DNA of 64,000 nucleotides. Origin: Juglans regia. Taxonomy: Eukaryota > Streptophyta > Magnoliopsida > Fagales > Juglandaceae. Positions within the stretch are counted from its first letter, which is position 1; every line of letters starts with the position of its first letter. Shown here piece after piece: positions 44,245 to 54,523 of this stretch. The DNA lies in contig NC_049905.1 in the NCBI RefSeq assembly GCF_001411555.2, positions 2,232,001-2,296,000 on the forward strand, given 5' to 3'. The notes beneath the pieces are model-generated. The model did not search any database, had not been told where the DNA came from, and worked only from the letters and a program-made list of their open reading frames with translations. The translations under genes and the position numbers were made by a program.

Positions 44245-45818
44245 CCAACAGATATGCCTTCCAAACACAAAGCAACACATGCGCCATCCCTATCCATTCT
44301 CGACTTCCAGTATGGTTCACTTGCCATCGATAGTGAGCCAACATCACCGGACCTAGAACAAGGTATAGTATATCAAATTAAATACCATATTTTATGCTCT
44401 ATTTAAGTAATATATATGTATGAAATGAAAATAATTTAATTAAAATATATGCTTTAATTATCGTATATATAGCTGTTGTAAGCCAGCGTTGAGGTCAAGG
44501 CACTACGAGAGGTGTCTGTATAGAGAAAGTAAGAAAAGTGGGTAAAATTAAAGTTGATCTTCCTGATGGTTCTGGAGATTCGGCAGCATGGCTTGCTTCT
44601 TATGTTGGTTCGCTTACTTGCACGTATGCACCTATTGCTACATCCTCCTGGTCTAAAGTTTTCCAAGATGTGAAAGATCACATAAAAAATCGTTGCTCGG
44701 TCATAAGTTACATTCTAAGCAACTAAGTATGTAACATGTTAATTTAAAGTTACTTTGTATTTATACTAATTGTTTATAATTTTTGAAAGGATGAGTTTGA
44801 GATTAATTTTGGCCAATGAGATGATCAATTAACAGTTGAGGAACTGATGATGAATGCATTCCGGAGATACAAAGGTCGATGTCATGTACACTATAAGAAG
44901 TTCAGTACTACAATAGAGGCGCGCAAAAATACATTCCAAGCAATGCCAACAAATGAATAGGAGAATGTTTGTGATACGTTTGAAGATCCTACCTATCATT
45001 TCGCTACTATTTTTTTTAATAGTCTATGATAGATGTATTAAACATATATACATAATATTTTTTTAGCAACGGAGTATTGTGAACAAAGCAAATAGATCAG
45101 ATTTAATGATACACCATCATACTGGTTCTTGATATTTTTATTGTTTGTCTAACAAAATGGTAAGTTATTCTAGTCTCTGTTAAATATTAACATATAAATA
45201 CAATTTTATGATTTAAGTTCTAATATAGATTTTCCATTTGCAAAAAGAAGAAAGTCCTGCTGACTATGATCTGACACAATTGTATACTAAATCACATAAA
45301 AATCGTGATAATGTTTGGAGCAATCCCAAAGCAGAGAGAAATTATGTAAGTTTAATTTTCTTAAATTCCATTGTCTAATTATATTTTTGTTACTTATACT
45401 AATTTTATTGTTATTGTTTTTGTTTGACAAGATGATATCTTTTAAGGAAATTGCTATGGATCCATCTGATGCATCATCTGTCAACGATGTTCAGATCTTT
45501 TCCCAAGTTCTTAGATCACGTTCTGGATATTTGAGGGGTTTAAGACATTGCGTGAAGCTATCTTCAACATTATCATCATATTCTCGAGCCAGATTGAATG
45601 TTGACAAGAATAAGAAATTGGAGGAAGCAACACTTAAGATAGAACGATTGAGATCCAAAGAAAAAGAGTTGCTGACCAGATTAGATCAAGCAGAGGATCT
45701 TAAGGCAAGATTAGAAGAGAACATGCATAAGAGACTGGGGACGGAGGTACAAAAAGCTGTGCTTGGACAGTTGCTGTCAATTATGTCCCAAAACTTTATA
45801 TCACCACCACAATCTTAA
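44245..45818 (+). pseudogene. CACTA TnpA-like protein (Transposase_24), multi-exon, with stops
   Basis: Exon pieces are separated by AT-rich introns. The first, 44252-44361, starts MPSKHKATHAPSLSILDFQY and ends at a donor AACAAG|GTATAG. The second starts at about 44472 after ATATATAG and reads KVGKIKVDLPDGSGDSAAWL and KVFQDVKDHIKNRC. The third, about 44790-44990, reads LTVEELMMNAFRRYKGRCHV. The last, about 45432-45818, ends with NDVQIFSQVLRSRSGYLRGL, a coiled-coil LEEATLKIERLRSKEKELLT and QLLSIMSQNF. This fits plant En/Spm Transposase_24 proteins. In-frame stops (for example a TGA after VVSQR near 44490 and a TAG near 44957) indicate decay. Confidence 0.8.
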
Positions 45819-46067
45819 AATTTATTTTTTCTTTAATTGTTTTTCTATTACGATGTTTCAAAATATTTGAACAATTGTGATGTTTGAATTACAATTTTTG
45901 TAATATTAGTATTCTATTTTTAATTAAATTATGTATTATATGATTACTACCGTTCGAACATCAATTACCTTTAATCTCCAAACTTTTTTAGGGAGAAATT
46001 GGAGTTTTTTGAGACAAAATTTAAGACATAAAAAATTAACCAAATCTCCAAATCTCTTGTAGTGCAA

Positions 46068-46573
46068 GAAAGAAAAGAGGGATTGGATGCAAATCAATAG
46101 AAAAAATGATATTTACAGTGGAAGGTATACAAATTTCACACTATTTAAAAAAAAAAAAAAAGATAAATTTAAGACGCATATAAAAAATTAATTTATAACA
46201 AAATACTCTATTGTTAAAAATATATAAATAATTTATATACTTTAAAATTACAAATATCTATTTTTAATTATTATTTGCATCTTATGTGTAACCAAAGTCC
46301 ATAAAGCAGGCATCAGGGGAGGGGACATTTCTGTCACTTTGCATTATATAACATGAGAAAAATTTGGGACTCGGGTATGCGGGGCGCTTTCATGGAGGGA
46401 AGTGGGAATAACTGTCATTAACCGTCACTCCATAACAAAGATAAGGAGATTACATGAAGAGTCAAGAGTTGGAGATCGAAAACCAAATCCCCAATGAAGC
46501 TTTTCAGTTTTCAGAGAAAAAAGTGGATGTTGTAGGGATAGACTTGGGAATTTGAGAGTGAGAGCAGAGAGAA
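46068..46573 (+). promoter_or_regulatory. Module flank and promoter of MYB fragment
   Basis: After the CACTA element the module flank resumes (GAAAGAAAAGAGGGATTGGATG). A MITE-like insertion lies at about 46106-46265. From 46290 the MYB promoter is nearly identical to 28370-28648, with the TATA-like CATTATATAACATGAG at 46344-46359. Confidence 0.65.
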
Positions 46574-47005
46574 ATGGAGGGTTACGGAGATGAGGGTATA
46601 AGAAAAGGGCCATGGAAGGCAGAGGAGGATGAAGTGCTGCTAAACCATGTGAAAAGGTATGGCCCCGGAGACTGGAGCTCCATTCGATCCAATGGTCTAC
46701 TACAGAGGATGGGAAAGTCATGCCGCCTTCGTTGGGTCAATAAACTTAGACCCAACTTCTGGGGCGTCCCTCAGTAGCTGCAAATTTTCACTAGAGGAAG
46801 AGAGGGTGGTGAAAGAGTTGCAGGCACATTTTGGGAACAAATGGGCTAAAATTGCAACGTATCTGCCAGGAAGAACTGATAATGACGTGAAGAACTTTTG
46901 GAGTAGCAGGCAAAAAGGCTAGCAAGGATTCTGCAGACTTCAGCAACACCCCCCAAATCACAGAAGAACGAAAGGGAGCTTCAGTCATACCACGGTTGTT
47001 GTCAA
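46574..47005 (+). pseudogene. R2R3-MYB fragment, DUO1-like, frameshifted
   Basis: Opens MEGYGDEGIRKGPWKAEEDE with R2 Trp residues at 14, 34 and 54, ending CRLRWVNKLRPN. The next bases (ending in TCAGTAGC) replace the expected LKNG linker and shift the frame; they look like a remnant of an intron acceptor. R3 follows in another frame: CKFSLEEERVVKELQAHFGN, KWAKIATYLPGRTDNDVKNF and WSSRQK. One A is missing in the next A-run, which brings a stop at 46920. Read past it, ARILQTSATPP continues as in DUO1-type proteins to about 47005. This MYB lacks the C-terminal activation region and cannot make a full protein. Confidence 0.88.
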
Positions 47006-47035
47006 GGGTCTGATATTATAAGTTCAAAAAATCTA

Positions 47036-47230
47036 CGCAACTTCCTACTATTCACACATCCTTCATACACCACACTTTTTTTAATTTTTTTTTTCTTTTA
47101 TCAAATATTTATTATATGAATAATGAATAAAAAATTGAATTAATTAGTTTAAAAAGAATAAACTCAAAAAAAAATTAAAAAAAATTTTAAAAAAATATGG
47201 TGTGTGGAGGATGAGAGGTTGTGTAGCATT
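47036..47230. mobile_element. Short MITE, second copy
   Basis: Ends CTACGCAACTTCCTACTATT...ACACCACAC and GGTGTGTGGAGGATGAGAGG...GTGTAGCAT are inverted copies. The core TTGAATTAATTAGTTTAAAAA is shared with 57118-57140. No target duplication resolved. Confidence 0.6.
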
Positions 47231-47274
47231 TCTAAAAAAAAAAAAAAAACCCCCAACCCAATGAATCCAAAACC

Positions 47275-47470
47275 CACCTCAACTCATCTCATCATTATAA
47301 TTTTTTTAAATTTTCACATAAAATATAATAAACAATTCAATTTTTTCAAATTTCAAAACAATTTTCCCAAATTCATACTCAAAATATAATAAATAATTCA
47401 ACTTTTATTCTACTATTCACAAACAATCTTAACCTATCTCAACTCATCTCTAAATCTAAATTACTCCTAA
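47275..47470. mobile_element. MITE-like repeat (GATGAGATGAG family)
   Basis: Nearly the same as 17380-17585 (TTTTCACATAAAATATAATA, AATAATTCAA). Begins CACCTCAACTCATCTCATCA and ends AACTCATCTCTAAATC. Confidence 0.55.
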
Positions 47471-50089
47471 ATGTTATGAATGAAAATTAATATTTTTAAT
47501 TTTAAGGTGTTCAAATTTTGTATATTTAAAAAAAAAAATCATAAATTTGATATTTATAAAAAAATATTTTTTTAATAATAAATTTTACTCTATTTTAAAT
47601 AGAATATGCTGACTTACACATTTTAAAATTATATTTAACCTTACTTGTCAACGAATAGTATAAAAAATGATTTGTTTAAGTGATTATTCGAACTCGAGAA
47701 CTTCAAAAGAGAGATAAATAAAAAAAATAGCTCTTTGTACTATTGATTACTCATTTAATTATACTCAAAGTATTTTTATTGATAGTAATAAATTTCATAA
47801 GATTTATTTTATTTCTCTATTTCTCTTTTATTAACGCCATAAATTTAGATCAAAATTTGAAAAGAGCTTGATCAGACAGGTACTGAACCTCTTTTCTTAA
47901 ATAAGAAAAATGTGTATTGACTTTTCTTTATGGTCTTTGGATCAAGCACAAATATGTACAATTTTTTTTTATAACTTTTTTTATAATTTTATTTTAAAAT
48001 GAGAATATTTATATAAAATGATATTATTTTTATAAGTTACTTTATAAAAATGTCCATCATTTAAAATATAATTGTACAAAAAATTATAAAAGATGTTGTA
48101 TATCTATTATTTTCCTTAAAAATATAGCTCATGTGTTCATGTCATGTGCACGAAAATGACAAGGTGGATGGATAACACCGCATGGCATTATCAGGATAAC
48201 GATCATTAAATTATAATATGTATTATTTACGATTTTTTTTTTGAAACAAATATGTATTATTTACCATTTTCCTTTCAATTATTTGGTCCAGATGTGATGA
48301 GGTATATACAATTTGTTCTTTTTTTCAATTATTTTTAGAACTCTATTTTATATTAAATTTAAATCCAAGTAAAAAAATCAGAGAATTTAACGAAGTGGCA
48401 CTACCACATAAATTTTTAAAGCAATTGCAAATATATGATTCATTATTCTTTAAAATCAAGCACTGGATGAAGCTGCTTGCAGCTGAAATCTCCAAGGTAA
48501 AAAAATTGAATGATCGTGATTTAAAATTACTGCATAGCTTGGACATTCCAGCTGTGGAACCGAGGCTTCCAAATTATTTGTTGTTCGCTGGTTGAGGCAG
48601 CCCTCGGTAGTAGTTTGGGAAACCCATGAGCTTCAGGTGCAGGAAGAGTTTTACGTGATTCTTACAAAAATATTGTTCTGATTTTTTCGAAACACCTTGG
48701 TGAATGAACTAATACTAGTGCAGAGTTGCAGGTTATGCTTTTTGGGTTACGATATTGCCGAGACATGGGTTTTCAAAGAATAAATGTGGAATCAAACTCA
48801 CAAAGTGTGTGTGAAGTGGATGCATTGGCAGCGATGTAATGTGTGGTATCTAGAAGATTTTTGGGATGAAATAATGGATTTTGTTCATAGTGGGGATGTT
48901 ATTGTGCAGCAGAGTTTTAGAGAAGGAAATGCTCCAACGGATTATTTGGCGAAATTGGGAGCAAATGGAGTTTCGTGTGAGTGAAATTCTTTTAGTCAGG
49001 CTCCAAGGTTTTTTAGAGTTTTGATCCACACAGATAAATTAGTGTTGCTTTATTTACTGTCTTGCTAATTTTTGTTATTTTTTGAAACGTTAGTTTTATT
49101 TATGGATTATAATTTTGGTCATAAGGTTTATTTTTGGTTTTAGTGGAAAATTGTCACTTGAAATAATGTAATCAAGGTATTCCTCCACCAAAAGTGAGGG
49201 CATTTGCAATAAAACCTTCGGGCAATTTATATTAAAAAAAAAAAAAAAAGATGGCAACTCTTTTGGAAATCCAAGACCTGTTGGGGGAGGGAGAATTCTT
49301 CAAAATCATGAAGGAAAGCTACTGTTTGCTTTCTCAAAATTCTTTGGTTCTTGCTCTAATAATGAAGTTGAGCTTCGATGAGTTGTAGAGGGAATAAAAT
49401 TCTACCATCAGTTGGGATATTTTTTCATTGAGATAGAATGTGATTCTTTAATTGTGGTTTCTTAGTTTGTGAATAAAGTTTGTACAGTGTGGTATTTTTT
49501 ATTTCTCTATCAAGCATCTTATTATTCAAGGGAATAAAGTGGTTGATGAATTGACTAGAGCTGGTGTGTTAGGGGGAGGATTCTTTGATTTTAGATGTTG
49601 TGAGATAAGAGGTTTGTACATGTTAGACAAAGGGGTACGGCGTATATAAGGTGTCGATCATAGTTCGCTATAAGTGAAGTTTAATAAAATTATGGAGGTA
49701 ATTACCTCATTGATTAAAAAAAAATGATTCATTATTCTTTGTCTGGGAGCTGTTAAATTATAAACCTTACCTGGAAATTAAGCAAAGGTCAATAAAACAA
49801 CATAACGAGGTATGCATTTATCAAACATTAATGCCATGTTTAGACACTTTGAATATCTTAAAATTTTGTAAAAATTATATTGATTTTGTATTTAAATAAT
49901 GATTAGGTAATGATTATATGAAAATTTTAAAAATTTAAATTTGAAAATGTTTTTGTGTTTAAATGATGTTTAAGAAACTAGAAATTTTAAGAATTTTAAG
50001 ACATCTGGTATTTTTCAGAGTGTCCAAAACAGGTATGCATGCAAGTAAATGAATCAAATACCCCTGTTTACATAACCACTGACCAGCCC
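47471..50089 (+). repeat. Duplicated module spacer before gene E
   Basis: Closely matches 4500-5698 before gene A (for example GATTATTCGAACTCGAGAAC and ATTGATAGTAATAAATTTCA). A LINE insertion at 48452-49723 accounts for most of the extra length. No host gene. Confidence 0.8.
48452..49723 (+). mobile_element. 5'-truncated LINE insertion with two RNase H segments
   Basis: Flanked by a perfect 17-bp duplication ATGATTCATTATTCTTT (48435-48451, 49724-49740). About 48700-48985 encodes an RNase H-like piece: SAELQVMLFGLRYCRDMGFQ and RINVESNSQSV, then in another frame QQSFREGNAPTDYLAKLGAN. An internal A-run lies at 49232-49248. A second, differently diverged RNase H-like stretch follows at about 49260-49600 (PVGGGRILQNHEGKLLFAFS, NNEVELR, IECDSLIVVS), then a 3' end and the A-tail at 49714-49723. 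No intact frame. Confidence 0.82.
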
Positions 50090-50098
50090 TATATATAT
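50090..50098 (+). promoter_or_regulatory. TATA box of DUF247 gene E
   Basis: CCCTATATATATGC, identical to gene A and in the same position relative to the leader. Confidence 0.7.
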
Positions 50099-50244
50099 GC
50101 GTCTGAGGGAAGAACGAAGGATACACAATCAGCATTGAGCAAGGGATTAAAAGATAGCTAGCGTACGTTAACGTTGGTCGAGTAGAGTGATCCGACTTTT
50201 TCAAGTACGTACTTTCAAGCATTTCTTGCAACCAAAATTTGTAG

Positions 50245-50567
50245 GTACGTACCTTTTATTCTTCCATTTTTTGAGTACTCTGTTATGCAAAGTTGAAATT
50301 TTCGGATTAGTAGCTATTTGAACCTTTAATTGCTAACAAAAAGACCAAAACGGCAAAACCTTTGGACCCATAAGTTAGCATGTACTAAATTAATTTCCAT
50401 GTTGATCACTTTTTTTTTTTTCTTTTAAGAGTTAAAACTCAGATCCGATTATTCGTTTTAAAACAAATGATCCCTAATAATATATATATCATATTTGAAG
50501 GTATAAGATATTGTCAAAACTCATGAATCTGTACTCATGATGTTGTTATCTTCTTTCTTGTCACTAG
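50245..50567 (+). other. 5'UTR intron of DUF247 gene E
   Basis: Donor TTTGTAG|GTACGT and acceptor TTGTCACTAG|GAAAAAG. It is 323 bp and differs from the gene A intron by few bases plus a longer T-run. The leader upstream lacks the uORF of gene A. Confidence 0.7.
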
Positions 50568-50596
50568 GAAAAAGAACTTGATCAGGAAGGTAAAAG

Positions 50597-52246
50597 ATGG
50601 GCAGCCCTGCACCTGCAGTCAATGCTTTCAGTAAACAAGAAGAAGTTGAATATAAAGAGCTGATCATTGACTTTACACCGGAACTGGAGCCTCCTTGGCC
50701 TGAGTGCTGTATATACAGGGTTCCCAAGAGACTTCGCGAGGTCCAACCAATGGCCTACACCCCTCGGCTGGTTTCTATAGGTCCTTTTCATCACCGCAGG
50801 GAAGAGTTGAAGGATATGGAGAGACAAAAATTCATATATTTGAGGGATTTCTGTAATCGTACTGGGAAGAGCATCGAGGATCTTGCACGCATCATCCGGC
50901 CCCTAGAAATGAAAATCCGCTGCTACTATTCAGAGACCTTTCTACACATGAGCAGTGAAGGGTTTGCAAACATGATTGTACTAGATGCTATCTTTATCCT
51001 TGAGCTCTTCTGGAGGAAATCTCAAAAATCAATGGCTCAAAAAGATTATATGTTATGTCGACCGTGCATGGAACGCGGCATACAACATGACCTGCTTCTA
51101 CTTGAGAATCAGATTCCTTTCTTTGTTCTTGAGGAGTTATGCTTTAATGTTGAGCTGAATGTAGGCCACCAAAATGGGGAACCCAATACCAAAAAACCGA
51201 CTCTTCTTGAGCTCTCTTGTGGGTTTTTTGGTGATCTCTATTATGATTTTAAACCAAAGTCCAAAAAATGTTTTAATGATTCGGTGAGATATTTTCGCCC
51301 TCCACAAAACCCAAGCCCAAATTCATCAGATCCCAAGAACGATAAAGTAAATCATATCAGAGATTTGGTGAACCGTTTTTCACTGGACCGAAGCTCACCA
51401 AATTTCATTGAAGTAAAGCATTTCACAGATTTGGTGAGATATTTTTTCTGTCCACCAACAAAAGAGGGGCAAAATTCCAAGAAGTGGGGTCATGTAAAGC
51501 AGTGTTTCCCAGATTGGGTGGGATGTTGTTGCCATCCAAAACCAAGCTCACCAGAGCGCGAACCCGAACCCAAGCATTGCACAGATTTGGTGAAAAGAAC
51601 TAAATCCCTATATACTGCAACAAAGCTTGACGAGGCAGGGTTGAAAATCACTAGGCCAGATTCAGAAAGACATTTACTTCAAATACAATTTCGGGAGAAG
51701 AATTGCGAATGCTTAATCAAACGCTGCCCGGTGCTCAATCTCTCATGGCTCTTGTCATGCTTACCATGCCTGAAACGCACTTGCTTGGTGCATATGCAAC
51801 GTTTCTTGGAAGTCCCACCCCTTCGGGTAGACGACAAAACTGAAGGTCTTTTCCGAAACCTGATGGCCTTGGAGCAGTGCCATTATCCATTGAAAACTTA
51901 CATTTGCGATTACATTGTGCTGTTGGATGATCTTATCACAACTAAAGCAGATGTAAGGTTGCTTGTTGAAAAGAAGATCATTGTTAACGAGTTAGGTTCC
52001 AGCGCTGCAGTGACGAAACTGTTTAACAACCTCGGCCTGGAGATTGAATTAGAAACTGGAAAGTACTATTACGAAGAGCTCTGTAAAGAGCTTAATGATT
52101 ACTCCGATAGCATTTGGAATCGTCTGGTGGGAACCTTGACTAGTGTGTATTTCAAAAACTTTTTTAAAGGCACTGCTACTGTTCTTGGAATTATTGTACT
52201 GGGTTTGACTTTGTGGAATTTCGAGAGGCTATTTAGTAAGGTCTAG
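50597..52246 (+). CDS. DUF247 (UPF0481) protein, copy E, 549 aa
   Basis: Intact single-exon frame, the closest relative of gene A (same MGSPAPAVNAFSKQE start and nearly the same conserved blocks). YRVPKRLREV is at 40-49, YTPRLVSIGPFHH at 54-66, LLLLENQIPFFVLEEL at 166-181 and RFLEVPPLRVDDKTEGLF at 402-419. A membrane helix lies at about 524-541 and the tail ends NFERLFSKV. The linker, residues 222-337, has about five repeat units, and its last part is shorter than in A (CTDLV joins KRTKSLYTATKLDEAGLK directly). The difference in length from A (43 residues) is almost all in this linker. The native 3' end has been pushed away by a 6.9-kb insertion that starts 172 bases after the stop codon. Function unknown, as for copy A. 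Confidence 0.93.
   Translation: MGSPAPAVNAFSKQEEVEYKELIIDFTPELEPPWPECCIYRVPKRLREVQPMAYTPRLVSIGPFHHRREELKDMERQKFIYLRDFCNRTGKSIEDLARIIRPLEMKIRCYYSETFLHMSSEGFANMIVLDAIFILELFWRKSQKSMAQKDYMLCRPCMERGIQHDLLLLENQIPFFVLEELCFNVELNVGHQNGEPNTKKPTLLELSCGFFGDLYYDFKPKSKKCFNDSVRYFRPPQNPSPNSSDPKNDKVNHIRDLVNRFSLDRSSPNFIEVKHFTDLVRYFFCPPTKEGQNSKKWGHVKQCFPDWVGCCCHPKPSSPEREPEPKHCTDLVKRTKSLYTATKLDEAGLKITRPDSERHLLQIQFREKNCECLIKRCPVLNLSWLLSCLPCLKRTCLVHMQRFLEVPPLRVDDKTEGLFRNLMALEQCHYPLKTYICDYIVLLDDLITTKADVRLLVEKKIIVNELGSSAAVTKLFNNLGLEIELETGKYYYEELCKELNDYSDSIWNRLVGTLTSVYFKNFFKGTATVLGIIVLGLTLWNFERLFSKV
51260..51607 (+). repeat. Intragenic repeats in gene E linker
   Basis: About five in-frame units: CFNDSVRYFRPP, VNHIRDLVNRF, VKHFTDLVRYFFCPP, VKQCFPDWVGCCC and KHCTDLV, separated by Ser/Pro/Lys-rich stretches. 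Confidence 0.78.
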
Positions 52247-52418
52247 GTTTAAAGCATATGTGGTAGTGTTTGTTGGAGTCCTGGGTAATTTATATGCAGT
52301 ACTAATGTATCGCATCCAGCTAAATAATTCGTAGGATTTTCTAAACATTTTTATTTTGGAAGTTTATGACTTTGTTTTAGCATCGATCGATCAGTGGAGA
52401 GAGTCTGTCTGCCTGTAT

Positions 52419-52695
52419 TGTTAGACAATGAGAAGCTCTGCCATTTCAACGTAACTTTTCATTGATGATAATAGGTGTATTTATACACGATGTGAGAATA
52501 ATAAAAAAAAAAATTCTGTTACAGGAACTTGAGAGAATATTTAACTAATTTTTCTACTGTTGTATTCTAGAATCATTGGTGTCTACTGTTTGTACATTGA
52601 GAGGACTCTGCTGTTGCTTGCTTTCGGTTTGTGCAGTACCACTCATGCCCTCTTTGTGTTTGTGAAAATGCTTGATAGGATCACTGATTTTAATA
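52419..52695 (-). repeat. 3' LTR of copia element 2
   Basis: 277 bp. Starts TGTTAGACAATGAGAAGC on the + strand and ends TTTTAATA, so on the coding strand the outer dinucleotides are TA...CA instead of TG...CA. Confidence 0.9.
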
Positions 52696-52699
52696 CGCC

Positions 52700-53819
52700 C
52701 TTTCGAGTCCAGTGGGGTATCAACCACAGTGAGACTCGATCGAAAATTGATGAACTTATCTGAAACAAGTGGCTTTGTAAGAACATATGCTTTTTGGTCA
52801 TTTAAGCTGCAAAACTGAACTTGAAGAGTTTGTGCAGCAACCCGGTATCTGATGAAGTGAAAATCTATATCCATGTGTTTGGTCTTTGAGTGATAAACTG
52901 GGTTGGTTGACAAAAAAGTGGCACCAATATTGTCACACCATAGAATTGGAGCTTTAGCAAGAGATACACCCAATTCTCGAAGAACAGTTTGAAGCCAAAT
53001 TACTTCTGCAGCTAAAGTTGCCAGTGACTTATACTCAGCCTCTGTTAAAGAGCGAGCGACAGTCTTTTGCTTTTTAAAGCTCCAAGAGATGAGGTGATGA
53101 CCAAGGTATATACAAAATCCTCTGTTGATCTGCGATCATCTGGACAGCCCCCCAATCCGCATCTGAGTATGCTTGAAGGGTGAAATGAGACTGTTTCTTG
53201 AAGAGAAGACCATGGTTTATTGTGGCTTTTAGATACCTGAGAACTCTTTTGATAGCAACCCAGTGAGAGGATTTTGGAGCATGCATGAATTGACATATTT
53301 TGTTGACAGCAAATACAATGTCAAGTCTAGTGAGAGATAAATATTGTAAGCCACTTACAATGCTACTGTATAATGTTGGATCATCAAAGTCTGGGGAGTC
53401 AAACTTTGAGAGCTTCAAAGATGCTGCCATGGGGGAAGAAATGGGCTTGGCATGAACCATTTTACTGCGTACAAGCAATGAATGGATATATTTTCGTTGA
53501 GTGACTAATACACCTGCAGATGTGTAGTCAACTTCTAGGCCAAGAAAGTAGGATAATTTTCCCAAGTCTTCTACTGGAAACGCACGACTTAGCTCTTCTA
53601 GCAAAATATTAATAGCTGGAGGCTTGGAGGAGGTGATGACTATATCATCAACATAGACCAGTAGGTATATGTGAAGATCACCATGATTTAAAATAAAGAG
53701 TGAGGGATCTGCCCTTGATGCAAGAAAACCATACCCAAGAAGCCAAGAACTGAGTTGAGCAAACCATGCTCTTGGTGCTTGCTTGAGACCGTATATAGCT
53801 TTGTGTAGCTTGCATACGG
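52700..53819 (-). pseudogene. copia 2 reverse transcriptase and RNase H
   Basis: On the reverse strand it begins abruptly at VCKLHKAIYGLKQAPRAWFA and contains the intact catalytic box LLVYVDDIVITS and QRKYIHSLLVRSKM. A frame shift at about 53130 follows QAYSDADWG. RNase H then continues in other frames (GCPDDRRSTEDFVYTL; then ILWCDNIGATFLSTNPVYHS and AYVLTKPLVSDKF), ending about 52700. The first third of RT is missing. Confidence 0.9.
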
Positions 53820-54523
53820 GGCGGGAGCGGCCCCCGCATACGCCGGGGTCGGGGCATTTTGTTATCCGCCCCCCGCCCCCGGAGTGCGGGGGCGGGGGAC
53901 CCCGTCCCGGATAACGGGGTGCGGGTGGAGGGGGTCCTCCGTCCACCCCCCGCATTCTACTGGGCCAAAGGCCCAAAAACCACTGAAATGGGCCCAAAAT
54001 GGCCTAGAAACAGCTTCTGGTCCATTTTGGGCCTATAAAAATAGAATTTTTTTTTTTCAAAAAAAAAAGGAGTTTAAAAAAGAAAAAAGCTACATGAATA
54101 AAAATAATATATACATACACAATTTTATATAATTAAGACTCTAATGAAGTATTACTATAGACTACAAGTCTACTACCTAATAAACTAATAAATAATAATA
54201 ATAACTAAGCTATTACAAAAATAAAATAAAATGTCTAAACAATTACAAAATTACAAAGAAAAAAGTGTCCAAGGGACATTGTATCAACATTATAAAATTA
54301 CAAAGCAAATATATAATATAGACATCTTATTCAAATTTCAATATTCTAAGAAATTAATAATCTAAAAAAAGAGGCGAGCTGTTTGGGTCTTTGACTGTGA
54401 TATTTGGGGCGACCGGATGGGTAGTCTTTGACTCTTTTGAGGCTTGAGCACATATTCATATTGCAGTGGAGGTAGATATCGTCTGAGTCGTCTCATATGT
54501 TGCTACAACAATTAATACTAAAA

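Larger units (their letters stand above)
38719..46064. mobile_element. CACTA (En/Spm-type) transposon, 7346 bp, internally deleted
   Basis: Ends are CACTACAAGAAATTTTAG and, inverted, CACTACAAGAGATTTGG. The 3-bp duplication CAA flanks it (38716-38718, 46065-46067). The join of its flanks (GAGAC-CAA-GAAAGAAA) matches the uninterrupted module 1 sequence near 15500. It carries an antisense gene at the left, remnants of a TnpD-type transposase (43180-43870) and of a TnpA-like Transposase_24 protein (44250-45818) at the right. Subterminal GTTCGAAC-type words are frequent. The catalytic Transposase_21 core between the N-terminal and DUF4216 parts is missing, so it cannot supply its own transposase. 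Confidence 0.92.
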
